The notes below the pieces were generated by a model. It saw only the letters and a list, made by a program, of their open reading frames with translations, did no database searches and was not told where the DNA came from. Position numbers and translations under genes: made by a program. A DNA stretch of 7,949 nt from Flavobacteriales bacterium UBA7519. Lineage in GTDB: Bacteria > Bacteroidota > Bacteroidia > Flavobacteriales > Weeksellaceae. Of this stretch, positions 1-5,426 are shown piece by piece. Numbering within the stretch: the first letter of the stretch is position 1; each line of letters begins with the position of its first letter. The DNA lies in assembly GCA_002476905.1 (NCBI GenBank), contig DLND01000015.1, forward strand, positions 615-8,563, given 5' to 3'.

Positions 1-470
1 GCTCTTGCAATGGCAATTCTTTGTTTTTGTCCTCCGGAAAGTTCACTTGGAAGATGTTCTGCCCATTGTCTCAATCCTACTTTTTCCAAGTATTCCTCTG
101 CTTTCTTCGTTCTCTCTTTTCTGGAAACATTTTGATAATATAAAGGTAGTGCCACATTTTCCAGAGCTGTTTTATAATTAATCAAATTGAAAGACTGAAA
201 AATAAACCCAAGAAAACGGCTTCTGTATTCGGCGGCTTTTACTTCTGTGAGGTGTTTTATGGGAAAACCGTCCAGTTCATAAATACCGGAATCTGCTTCG
301 TCCAGAATCCCGATAATATTCAGCAATGTTGATTTTCCGGAACCGGAACTTCCCATAATGGAAACAAACTCGCCCTGCTCAATATTCAGGTTGATGCCTT
401 TCAGCACGTGTAGCTTGCTTTTTCCCGTATCATAAGATTTGTTGAGGTCTTCGATTTTCAGAATTGACAT
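1..470 (-). CDS. ABC transporter ATP-binding protein (LolD/MacB type), C-terminus cut by window edge
   Basis: This is the nucleotide-binding subunit of an ABC transporter and would hydrolyse ATP on the cytoplasmic face of the inner membrane. Translation from the ATG at 470 gives 156 complete residues starting MSILKIEDLNKSYDTG. Visible motifs are Walker A GSSGSGKST (residues 40-48), the Q-loop FQSFNL (Q92) and the signature LSGGQKQR (144-151). Walker B and the H-loop lie beyond the left edge. The short N-terminus, the stretch SGIYELDG after Walker A and the FIFQSFNL Q-loop resemble the LolD/MacB/FtsE branch, whose members drive lipoprotein release, macrolide or peptide efflux, or cell division. 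The substrate cannot be told from this part. A permease gene would be expected further left. The divergent TolC-family gene at 632 suggests a tripartite exporter, which is inference. There is no clear Shine-Dalgarno sequence, as is usual in Bacteroidota. Confidence 0.93.
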   Translation of the reverse strand, partial: MSILKIEDLNKSYDTGKSKLHVLKGINLNIEQGEFVSIMGSSGSGKSTLLNIIGILDEADSGIYELDGFPIKHLTEVKAAEYRSRFLGFIFQSFNLINYKTALENVALPLYYQNVSRKERTKKAEEYLEKVGLRQWAEHLPSELSGGQKQRIAIAR

Positions 471-479
471 TGCCTGGAT

Positions 480-496
480 TTTACTTTATAAGTAAA
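480..496. promoter_or_regulatory. Perfect 7-bp dyad beside the ABC ATPase start
   Basis: TTTACTT-TAT-AAGTAAA is a perfect inverted repeat with 3 bp between the arms. It lies 9 bp upstream of the ATPase start codon (470), inside the 161-bp divergent region shared with the TolC-family gene. A repressor bound here could block the ATPase transcript. The region is extremely A+T-rich, so a chance dyad is quite possible. No convincing TAnnTTTG promoter was found for either divergent gene; the nearest match before the TolC gene is TAATTTTC at 620-627. Confidence 0.25.
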
Positions 497-631
497 TCCG
501 TATCTAGAATTGTTACAGCGATATAAAAAAAATTTTCACTTTTTGTCTTGCATCAAAATTTTTTAAAAAAAATTAACTGAAGGCGTAACATTTTTTTAAT
601 TATGATGTCTTATTGTATATAATTTTCCTAT

Positions 632-1996
632 ATGTTCAGAAAAGTATTTTGCATTTCGCTTTTGTCAGTCGGAGTTTTTGGGTTTTCCCAGAAAAAATGG
701 ACCATCCAAGAATGTGTGGATTATGCTATCAAAAATAATCTTCAGGTTCAGGTCCAGATGTACAACAAAGATGTGCAGACGAAAAACCTGGAAATGGCAA
801 AAAAGGAATACTTGCCTTCAGTTTCCGGAACGATCAGCAACAATGCGAATTTTGGTCAGACCCTCGTTGGAACCAGCAGCATCCGGAATGACAGCTACTA
901 CAATGGTGCTAATTTGGGCGCCAGCATGCTGGTGTACAACAATGGAAGATTGGAAAAAAGTATCAGGAAAACAGGTTTCGATGTAGAAGCAAGCTTGCAA
1001 GATGTTGAGACCATCAAAAATAATATTGCACTGCAAATTGCCCAGCAATACCTAAATGTGATGCTGAACAGAGAAATCAAAAAAATCTCTGAAAGTGCAA
1101 TGGACACTGCACAAAAACTTTATGACCGTGCTAAAATCACCACGGAAGTAGGAACTACTGCGCAGACGGTTTTGGCAGAAGCGACAGCATCCTTGGCAAG
1201 AGAAAAACAGAATGTAAAAACCGCTCAAATTAATGTAGATAAAGCTTTGTTTGCGATGGCTCAGCTCCTTCAACTGCAGGATTACAAAACCTTTGACGTG
1301 GTTGATATTCCTGTCCCTGACAAGTTAGCACCACAATCAGAATCTGTAGAAGAAGTTCTGAATATGGCCTACACTTCTCATCCTGTTGTAAAAGCTGCCG
1401 AAATCCGAATCAAAGCCGCGGAAGCACAAACCGAAGTGGTGAAGACCAACTTTTATCCAACCATAACTGCCAATGCAGCAATTGGAAGTTTTTACAATAA
1501 TCTTTTGAATAAAAATACGCTCGGGTATCAGCAAGATCCTGTAACCGGCGCATTGACACCGATTACGGAGAGAAATTTTTTCCAACAATATAGTGACAAC
1601 TTCGGGCAACAGTTAAGTTTATCTGCCAACATACCGATTTTCAATAAAGGAATAACAAAGCTACAAGTGGAGCAGACAAAAATCAATGAAACGATAGCTA
1701 AAAATAATCTTGAACAGCAAAAGTTCCAGTTAAAACAGGACATCCAGCAAGCGCAATTCAATGCAGATTCTAACTTTGAGGTTTACACGGCTGCGGTAGA
1801 GGCGGAAAAAAGCACCAAACTGGCGTTGGATTTTGCTGAGAAAAGTTATGAAGCCGGACGTTCTACAATATATGATGTAACAATGGCCAGAAATAATTAT
1901 GCGAATGCCCAAGGTTCTGTGGCGCAGGCCAAATATAATTATCTGTTCAGCATCAAGGTTTTAGATTTTTATGCGGGTCGCGGAATTAATTTGTAA
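632..1996 (+). CDS. TolC-family outer membrane efflux protein
   Basis: This is an outer-membrane channel subunit that would span the periplasm and connect to an inner-membrane pump. The 454 residues fit the TolC/OEP family. The N-terminus (MFRKVFCISLLSVGVFGFS) is a signal peptide with probable cleavage near residue 19. The mature protein opens with WTIQECVDYAIKNNLQVQ, the usual first helix of OEP proteins. Two halves follow, each rich in long Ala/Gln/Glu/Lys helices. The first contains AKITTEVGTTAQTVLAEATASLA; the second ends with YEAGRSTIYDVTMARNNYANAQ and closes LDFYAGRGINL, typical of Bacteroidota members. There is no lipobox cysteine, so it is not a lipoprotein of the OprM/NodT kind. No adaptor (HlyD-type) gene is adjacent in the window. 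The divergent ATPase is the likely partner. A terminator follows at 2041-2072, so it is probably transcribed alone. The substrate is unknown. Confidence 0.94.
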   Translation: MFRKVFCISLLSVGVFGFSQKKWTIQECVDYAIKNNLQVQVQMYNKDVQTKNLEMAKKEYLPSVSGTISNNANFGQTLVGTSSIRNDSYYNGANLGASMLVYNNGRLEKSIRKTGFDVEASLQDVETIKNNIALQIAQQYLNVMLNREIKKISESAMDTAQKLYDRAKITTEVGTTAQTVLAEATASLAREKQNVKTAQINVDKALFAMAQLLQLQDYKTFDVVDIPVPDKLAPQSESVEEVLNMAYTSHPVVKAAEIRIKAAEAQTEVVKTNFYPTITANAAIGSFYNNLLNKNTLGYQQDPVTGALTPITERNFFQQYSDNFGQQLSLSANIPIFNKGITKLQVEQTKINETIAKNNLEQQKFQLKQDIQQAQFNADSNFEVYTAAVEAEKSTKLALDFAEKSYEAGRSTIYDVTMARNNYANAQGSVAQAKYNYLFSIKVLDFYAGRGINL

Positions 1997-2040
1997 TTTT
2001 TTCTATCGTAAAGAAGCAATTATAACCACAGGTATTATAA

Positions 2041-2072
2041 AAGTCGCAAAGCCAATCTTGCGACTTCTTTTT
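2041..2072 (+). terminator. Rho-independent terminator after the TolC-family gene
   Basis: A 9-bp perfect stem, AAGTCGCAA (2041-2049) with TTGCGACTT (2058-2066), closes an 8-nt loop. One C and then TTTTT (2068-2072) follow. It lies 44 bp after the stop codon and insulates the efflux gene from the NUDIX gene. Confidence 0.85.
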
Positions 2073-2098
2073 GCACAAAACATTAGAAAAATTTTGCC

Positions 2099-2130
2099 TT
2101 TGCAGTAATGTCTCAATTTTCTTATATTTG
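2099..2130 (+). promoter_or_regulatory. Consensus Bacteroidota promoter for the NUDIX gene
   Basis: TTTG (2099-2102), 20 bp, then TATATTTG (2123-2130) matches both boxes of the Bacteroidota sigma-70-type consensus (-33 TTTG, -7 TAnnTTTG, spacing 19-21). The -7 box ends 4 nt before the ATG at 2135. Transcription should therefore start at or within a few bases of the start codon, giving a leaderless or nearly leaderless mRNA. Confidence 0.75.
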
Positions 2131-2134
2131 AGAT

Positions 2135-2764
2135 ATGCAGATTTTTGGAAAAGATTTACTCAGAGATATCAAAAAAGCGGAATTGTTGGGCGAAAATGCA
2201 CACAAAATTTATTCTCCGCCCTATCGTCCTGTTTTCAGTTATGAGGATATTCTAACTAAGAATCCGAAGTTTGCTGCTGTGAACGTTCTACTCTATCTTA
2301 AGAATAATGAATGGCATTTTCCTTTGATAGTGAGAAGCGTGAATGAAAACGACAGACACAGTGGACAAATCTCTTTGCCTGGAGGAAAAAGAGAAAAAGA
2401 AGACCCAGATTTTGCTTATACGGCCAAACGGGAAACTTCGGAAGAACTAGGAATTGATGAACATTATGTGAGGATTATCCGCGAAATGTCTCCGATTTAC
2501 ATTCCGCCGAGTAATTTTTATGTTCATTCGTTTGTTTCTTATACAAAGAAAAATCCAGAATTCTTTTTACAGGAAACCGAAGCTGTAGAACTGATTGAAT
2601 TCCCGATTTCATCTTTACTTAGTCTTCCCGACCAGCCAAAAATAATGGCTTTACCGTCTACGAAAGGTTATGAAGTGCCTGTAATTGATTTCAATGGATA
2701 TATCATTTGGGGAGCTACTTCAATGATTCTGAGTGAATTCAGCAACTTGTTAAAAAATGTTTAA
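2135..2764 (+). CDS. CoA pyrophosphatase, NUDIX hydrolase
   Basis: It probably splits coenzyme A, oxidised CoA or acyl-CoA into 3',5'-ADP and (acyl-)phosphopantetheine, a CoA turnover and housecleaning step. The 209 residues fit the NudL/NUDT7 family. The CoA-specific motif precedes and merges with the NUDIX box: LIVRS (64-68), RHSGQISLPGGK (74-85), then RETSEELG (99-106). The spacing of 14 residues between GG and RE is the same as I recall for CoA diphosphatases such as NUDT7. E103 and E104 are the expected metal ligands. Family-typical PPSNFYVHSFVSY (124-136) and IWGATSMIL (191-199) follow. The start is secure: an in-frame TGA (2129-2131) lies one codon before the ATG, and the next Met is residue 118. 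The acyltransferase gene follows after 43 bp on the same strand, so the two may be co-transcribed. Inference: the pair links CoA turnover with acyl-lipid synthesis. Confidence 0.92.
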   Translation: MQIFGKDLLRDIKKAELLGENAHKIYSPPYRPVFSYEDILTKNPKFAAVNVLLYLKNNEWHFPLIVRSVNENDRHSGQISLPGGKREKEDPDFAYTAKRETSEELGIDEHYVRIIREMSPIYIPPSNFYVHSFVSYTKKNPEFFLQETEAVELIEFPISSLLSLPDQPKIMALPSTKGYEVPVIDFNGYIIWGATSMILSEFSNLLKNV

Positions 2765-2769
2765 TTTTG
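2762..2769 (+). promoter_or_regulatory. Possible -7 box before the acyltransferase gene
   Basis: TAATTTTG is a perfect TAnnTTTG match and includes the NUDIX stop codon (TAA, 2762-2764). No TTTG lies 19-21 bp upstream, so only half of the promoter consensus is present. If active, it would give the acyltransferase its own transcript with a leader of about 30-35 nt. Confidence 0.35.
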
Positions 2770-2807
2770 CAGTAATTTCTGACCTTAGAAGTTATAATTA
2801 AATATCA

Positions 2808-3605
2808 ATGGCAAAAAAAAATATTTTCACCGATTCTTTTGGAAATATCTATATTCTGAAAAGGATAATTATTTTCATTCTGGGAATTGTTTCCTATAGG
2901 AGATTCAATGGTTTTAATAAACTGAAGATTACCGGAACAGAAAATCTTACCGATTTGCCGGACACCAATGTTCTTTTCGTGTCTAATCACCAGACTTATT
3001 TTGCTGATGTTGCCGCGATGTATCATGCGTTTTGTGCGGTGAATAACGGCTACCATAATACGATTAAAAACCCTGTTTATCTGCTGAATCCGAAAGTAGA
3101 TTTTTATTATGTAGCAGCAGAAGAAACAATGAACAAAGGAATCCTGGCAAGAATTTTCAAGATTGCCGGCGCAGTTACAGTCAAAAGAACTTGGAGAGCT
3201 GAAGGTCAAAATGTGAACAGGATGGTAGACCTTACCGAAGTTGAAAACATTATGAAAGCCTTGGATAACGGCTGGGTCATTACATTTCCTCAAGGAACGA
3301 CCTCAGCTTTTGCACAAGGTAGAAAAGGAACTGCGAAATTGATTAAGAACCAAAGACCAATTGTAATTCCAATTAAAATCAATGGGTTCCGTAGAGCTTT
3401 TGATAAAAAAGGACTAAAAATCAAAGTAACTGGCGTGAAACCAACTATGGAGTTTAAACCAGCTTTGGATATTGATTATGACAATGAGTCCGCAACGGAG
3501 ATTCTGGACAAAATAATGCACGCTATCGAGCAAACTCCCGAGCATAACCTGCTCCACGAATACGACGCTAAACAAAAAGAGATAAAATCTCAATCTCAAC
3601 AATAA
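2808..3605 (+). CDS. PlsC-like lysophospholipid acyltransferase (1-acyl-glycerol-3-phosphate acyltransferase family)
   Basis: It probably transfers a fatty-acyl group from acyl-ACP or acyl-CoA to a lysolipid at the inner membrane; 1-acyl-glycerol-3-phosphate to phosphatidic acid is the usual reaction. It has 265 residues. A hydrophobic stretch near residues 18-30 (LKRIIIFILGIVSY) could associate with the membrane. Recognisable blocks are VLFVSNHQTYFADVAAM (motif I, H61), GAVTVKRT (motif II, 121-128), FPQGTTS (motif III, 160-166) and VIPIKINGF (motif IV, 186-194). Two motifs deviate. Motif I has five residues between His61 and Asp67 instead of the usual four (HX4D). Motif III reads FPQGTTS rather than FPEGTRS, losing the Glu and the Arg. 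The fold is therefore clear, but substrate or activity may differ from classic PlsC; another glycerolipid, ornithine or aminolipid acyltransferase is possible. It follows the NUDIX gene by 43 bp. Start codon ATG AAA-rich; no Shine-Dalgarno. Confidence 0.85.
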   Translation: MAKKNIFTDSFGNIYILKRIIIFILGIVSYRRFNGFNKLKITGTENLTDLPDTNVLFVSNHQTYFADVAAMYHAFCAVNNGYHNTIKNPVYLLNPKVDFYYVAAEETMNKGILARIFKIAGAVTVKRTWRAEGQNVNRMVDLTEVENIMKALDNGWVITFPQGTTSAFAQGRKGTAKLIKNQRPIVIPIKINGFRRAFDKKGLKIKVTGVKPTMEFKPALDIDYDNESATEILDKIMHAIEQTPEHNLLHEYDAKQKEIKSQSQQ

Positions 3606-3635
3606 AAAAACGGCTACCTTTTGAGTAGCCTTTTT
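3604..3635. terminator. Probable bidirectional terminator between convergent genes
   Basis: The stem GGCTAC (3612-3617) pairs with GTAGCC (3625-3630) around a 7-nt loop. TTTTT (3631-3635) follows on the plus strand. The A-run at 3604-3610 gives a T-tract on the minus strand. It starts within the acyltransferase stop codon and lies about 65 bp past the fabV stop, so it could serve both convergent genes. Confidence 0.8.
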
Positions 3636-3699
3636 CATTTTTTATTAATGACTGAAGAAAAACTATGATCTATCAGTCTATTATCTCCGAGTCTAAAAT

Positions 3700-4902
3700 C
3701 TAAGCTTCGATACTTGGAACTTGTACGTTCTCATTCGCATCTTTCTCATAATCGATTTCGTCAAATTGGAATCCGAAAAGGTTGAAGAACTCTTTTCTGT
3801 AACCTTCTATATCACTGATTTCGGAAAGGTTTTCAGTAGAAGTTTGTTCCCAAAGCTTCGCCACTTCTGCTTGTACATCTTCTGCCATTTCCCAGTCATC
3901 AATTCTGATTCTACCTTCTGAATCTAATGCAACCTCTCCATTCTCAGTATATAATCTGTCAGCAAACAATCTCTGCATCTGTTCAATTGTTCCTTCGTGC
4001 GTTCCTTTTGCTTTCATCACTTTGTAAAGTAAAGAAATATATAATGGAACTACAGGAATCGCTGAACTAGACTGCGTTACCAAAGCTTTGTTCACAGAAA
4101 CATAAGATTTTCCGTTTAGGTCTTTTAGTAAATCATTCAAAACCGGAACTGTTGCTTCCAAATCATTTTTAGCCTGTCCGATTGTTCCGTTTCTGTAGAT
4201 TGGGAAAGTCAATTCAGGGCCGATGTAAGAATAAGCAACAGTTTGAACACCTTCTGCCAAAACTCCGGCAGCCTTTAAATCTTCTATCCAGAATTTCCAG
4301 TCTTCACCGCCCATTACAGCAATTGTGTTGGAAATATCTTCGTCGTTTTCAACCGGATTAATGGTGATATCAGAAACTACACCTGTATGAAAATCAACTG
4401 TTTTATTAGTAAATGGCTGACCAATTGGTTTAAGAACGGATGCATAAGCAACACCAGTTTTTGGATGTGTTCTTCTTGGAGAAGCCAAGCTGTAAACCAC
4501 CAAATCAACCTGACCAAGGTCTTTTTTAATCAACTCAATTGTTTCTTTTTTCACTTCGTCAGAAAACGCATCGCCGTTGATACTTTTTGCATAAAGTCCT
4601 GCTGCGTGTGCCTCTTTTTCAAAAGCTGCAGAATTGTACCAACCTGCTGTTCCCATTTTACCTTCTGAAGCCGGTTTTTCGAAGAAAACACCAACTGTAG
4701 ATGCGCCTGAGCCGAAAGCTGCAGCAATTCTGGAAGATAAACCAAAGCCGGTGGAAGCACCAATTACCAAAACTTTCTTCGGGCCGTTTTTGATTTCGCC
4801 TTTCGACTTTATATATTCTATCTGGTTTTTTACAGCCTGATGCGCTCCGTCTGGATGTGCTGTCAAACAAATAAATCCTCTTGTTCTCGGTTGAATAATC
4901 AT
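3700..4902 (-). CDS. fabV: Enoyl-[ACP]/trans-2-enoyl-CoA reductase, NADH-dependent (FabV)
   Basis: It reduces the trans-2 double bond of enoyl-ACP (last step of each type II fatty-acid elongation cycle) or enoyl-CoA, using NADH, in the cytoplasm. I choose the ATG at 4902 (400 aa) over the one at 4923 (407 aa): the family begins MII-PR-RGFIC-TAHP, and the extra residues MLKIIST have no counterpart. From that start, VLVIGASTGFGLSSR (44-58) is the Rossmann glycine-rich loop. Glu75, at the end of the second strand (GVFFEKP), fits NADH preference. YRNGTIGQAK (Y236, K245) is the FabV-specific Tyr-X8-Lys catalytic pair, one spacing class longer than in FabI. The full length is present. FabV enzymes are known for insensitivity to triclosan. 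The gene converges with the acyltransferase. A near-consensus -7 box, TTAATTTG, lies on the minus strand at 4933-4926 without a good -33 box; it also supports the downstream start. Confidence 0.96.
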   Translation of the reverse strand: MIIQPRTRGFICLTAHPDGAHQAVKNQIEYIKSKGEIKNGPKKVLVIGASTGFGLSSRIAAAFGSGASTVGVFFEKPASEGKMGTAGWYNSAAFEKEAHAAGLYAKSINGDAFSDEVKKETIELIKKDLGQVDLVVYSLASPRRTHPKTGVAYASVLKPIGQPFTNKTVDFHTGVVSDITINPVENDEDISNTIAVMGGEDWKFWIEDLKAAGVLAEGVQTVAYSYIGPELTFPIYRNGTIGQAKNDLEATVPVLNDLLKDLNGKSYVSVNKALVTQSSSAIPVVPLYISLLYKVMKAKGTHEGTIEQMQRLFADRLYTENGEVALDSEGRIRIDDWEMAEDVQAEVAKLWEQTSTENLSEISDIEGYRKEFFNLFGFQFDEIDYEKDANENVQVPSIEA

Positions 4903-5039
4903 TGTTGAAATTATTTTTAGCATTGCAAATTAAAGAAATTTGAATCAATAATTAAGAAAAATATCAGAAAAAGCGCTACGTGTTTCGTAGTTTTATGCCT
5001 ATTAATAATAGCTTTTGTTAATTTGAACTTTTTATTTTA

Positions 5040-5094
5040 TGCAATCGATTGCGCAAATCAATATTTTGTTTAATTTTACCTGCAAGCAGTTGCA
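5040..5094. promoter_or_regulatory. Two matching operator-like dyads around a possible promoter
   Basis: Site 1 (5040-5053) is TGCAA-TCGA-TTGCG, whose core GCAATCGATTGC (5041-5052) is a perfect 12-bp palindrome. Site 2 (5081-5094) is TGCAA-GCAG-TTGCA. Both have the form TGCAA-N4-TTGC, and their centres are 41 bp apart, close to four helical turns. Site 1 contains AATCGATT with a central CG, the usual look of LacI/GalR-family operators. A promoter-like pair, TTG (5049-5051), 19 bp, TAATTTTA (5071-5078, one mismatch to TAnnTTTG), sits between and overlaps them. It points toward the pectinase gene at 5427, which would leave a leader of about 340 nt. fabV, starting at 4902 in the other direction, is the alternative target. 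Confidence 0.4.
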
Positions 5095-5111
5095 TTTTAT
5101 TATGGAAAACA

Positions 5112-5187
5112 CTTCGACTCCGCTCAGTGTGACAATGCGAATATCAATTGTTTTATTTATACTTTGCCAGTCTGAGCGGAATCGAAG
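5112..5187. repeat. Imperfect inverted repeat (CTTCGACTCCGCTCAG type)
   Basis: The arms are CTTCGACTCCGCTCAG (5112-5127) and CTGAGCGGAATCGAAG (5172-5187). They are complementary except for one G-T wobble, and the similarity continues weakly outward and inward. The loop is 44 nt. A shorter third copy of the right arm, CTGAGTGGAG, occurs at 5226-5235. From memory, strings of this kind recur between genes in Flavobacteriia; this was not checked. The element lies in the 520-bp gap between fabV and the pectinase. Confidence 0.6.
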
Positions 5188-5234
5188 ACTTTTAAATTTA
5201 AACTACCAATCAATCGCAGCCCGACCTGAGTGGA

Positions 5235-5309
5235 GCTCTTTTTCTGTCATTGCGATGGTTGAAAAGCTCTGCCGATGGCTTTCGTTCTTTCGCAATGGTA
5301 GAAAAAAGC
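5235..5309. repeat. Second imperfect inverted repeat, TTTTTCT...CATTGCGA arms
   Basis: The left arm at 5235-5255 and the right arm at 5290-5309 pair over about 20 positions, with one extra base and two mismatches. Both arms have the order GCT, T-run, CT, two or three variable bases, then CATTGCGA. The loop is 34 nt. The following stretch, GCGGGAACGGAGGGCGG (5308-5324), is unusually G-rich for this window. The unit looks like a dispersed intergenic repeat or the foldback of a small transcript. No coding function is supported. Confidence 0.55.
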
Positions 5310-5340
5310 GGGAACGGAGGGCGGAAATAGCTGCCCAAAT

Positions 5341-5375
5341 AATTATAAATGATGAATTATTAATGATAAATGATT
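5341..5375 (+). repeat. Five A+T-rich tandem heptamers
   Basis: Five consecutive 7-bp units fit AAT(G/T)ATN: AATTATA, AATGATG, AATTATT, AATGATA, AATGATT. They end 51 bp before the pectinase start codon, just upstream of a TTTG (5388-5391) that could be its -33 box. A change in copy number would alter spacing upstream of that promoter region. Confidence 0.55.
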
Positions 5376-5426
5376 TTCAGTAGAGGTTTTGTTATTAACT
5401 TTTAAATATAAATTACAATACAAACA

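Noticed and set aside
2805..3293. Minus-strand 162-codon frame opposite the acyltransferase
   Set aside because: It is the antisense shadow of a gene with clear acyltransferase motifs; its Cys/His/Ile-rich product matches nothing I recognise.
4387..4840. Plus-strand frames opposite fabV
   Set aside because: fabV is intact with its full set of motifs; these frames are antisense shadows.
4903..4923. Upstream ATG adding seven residues to FabV
   Set aside because: The family starts at MII-PR-RGF, and a near-consensus -7 box at 4933-4926 would place the transcript start at about or after this ATG.
4976..4994. CTACG-TGTTT-CGTAG hairpin followed by TTTT upstream of fabV
   Set aside because: The stem is only 5 bp and there is no plus-strand gene ending before it, so a terminator role is not supported.
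5039..5383. A 114-codon plus-strand reading frame in the fabV-pectinase gap
   Set aside because: It runs straight through both inverted repeats and the heptamer tract. The product is a low-quality mixture (Arg/Trp-rich middle, no domain, no signal) and has no support as a protein.
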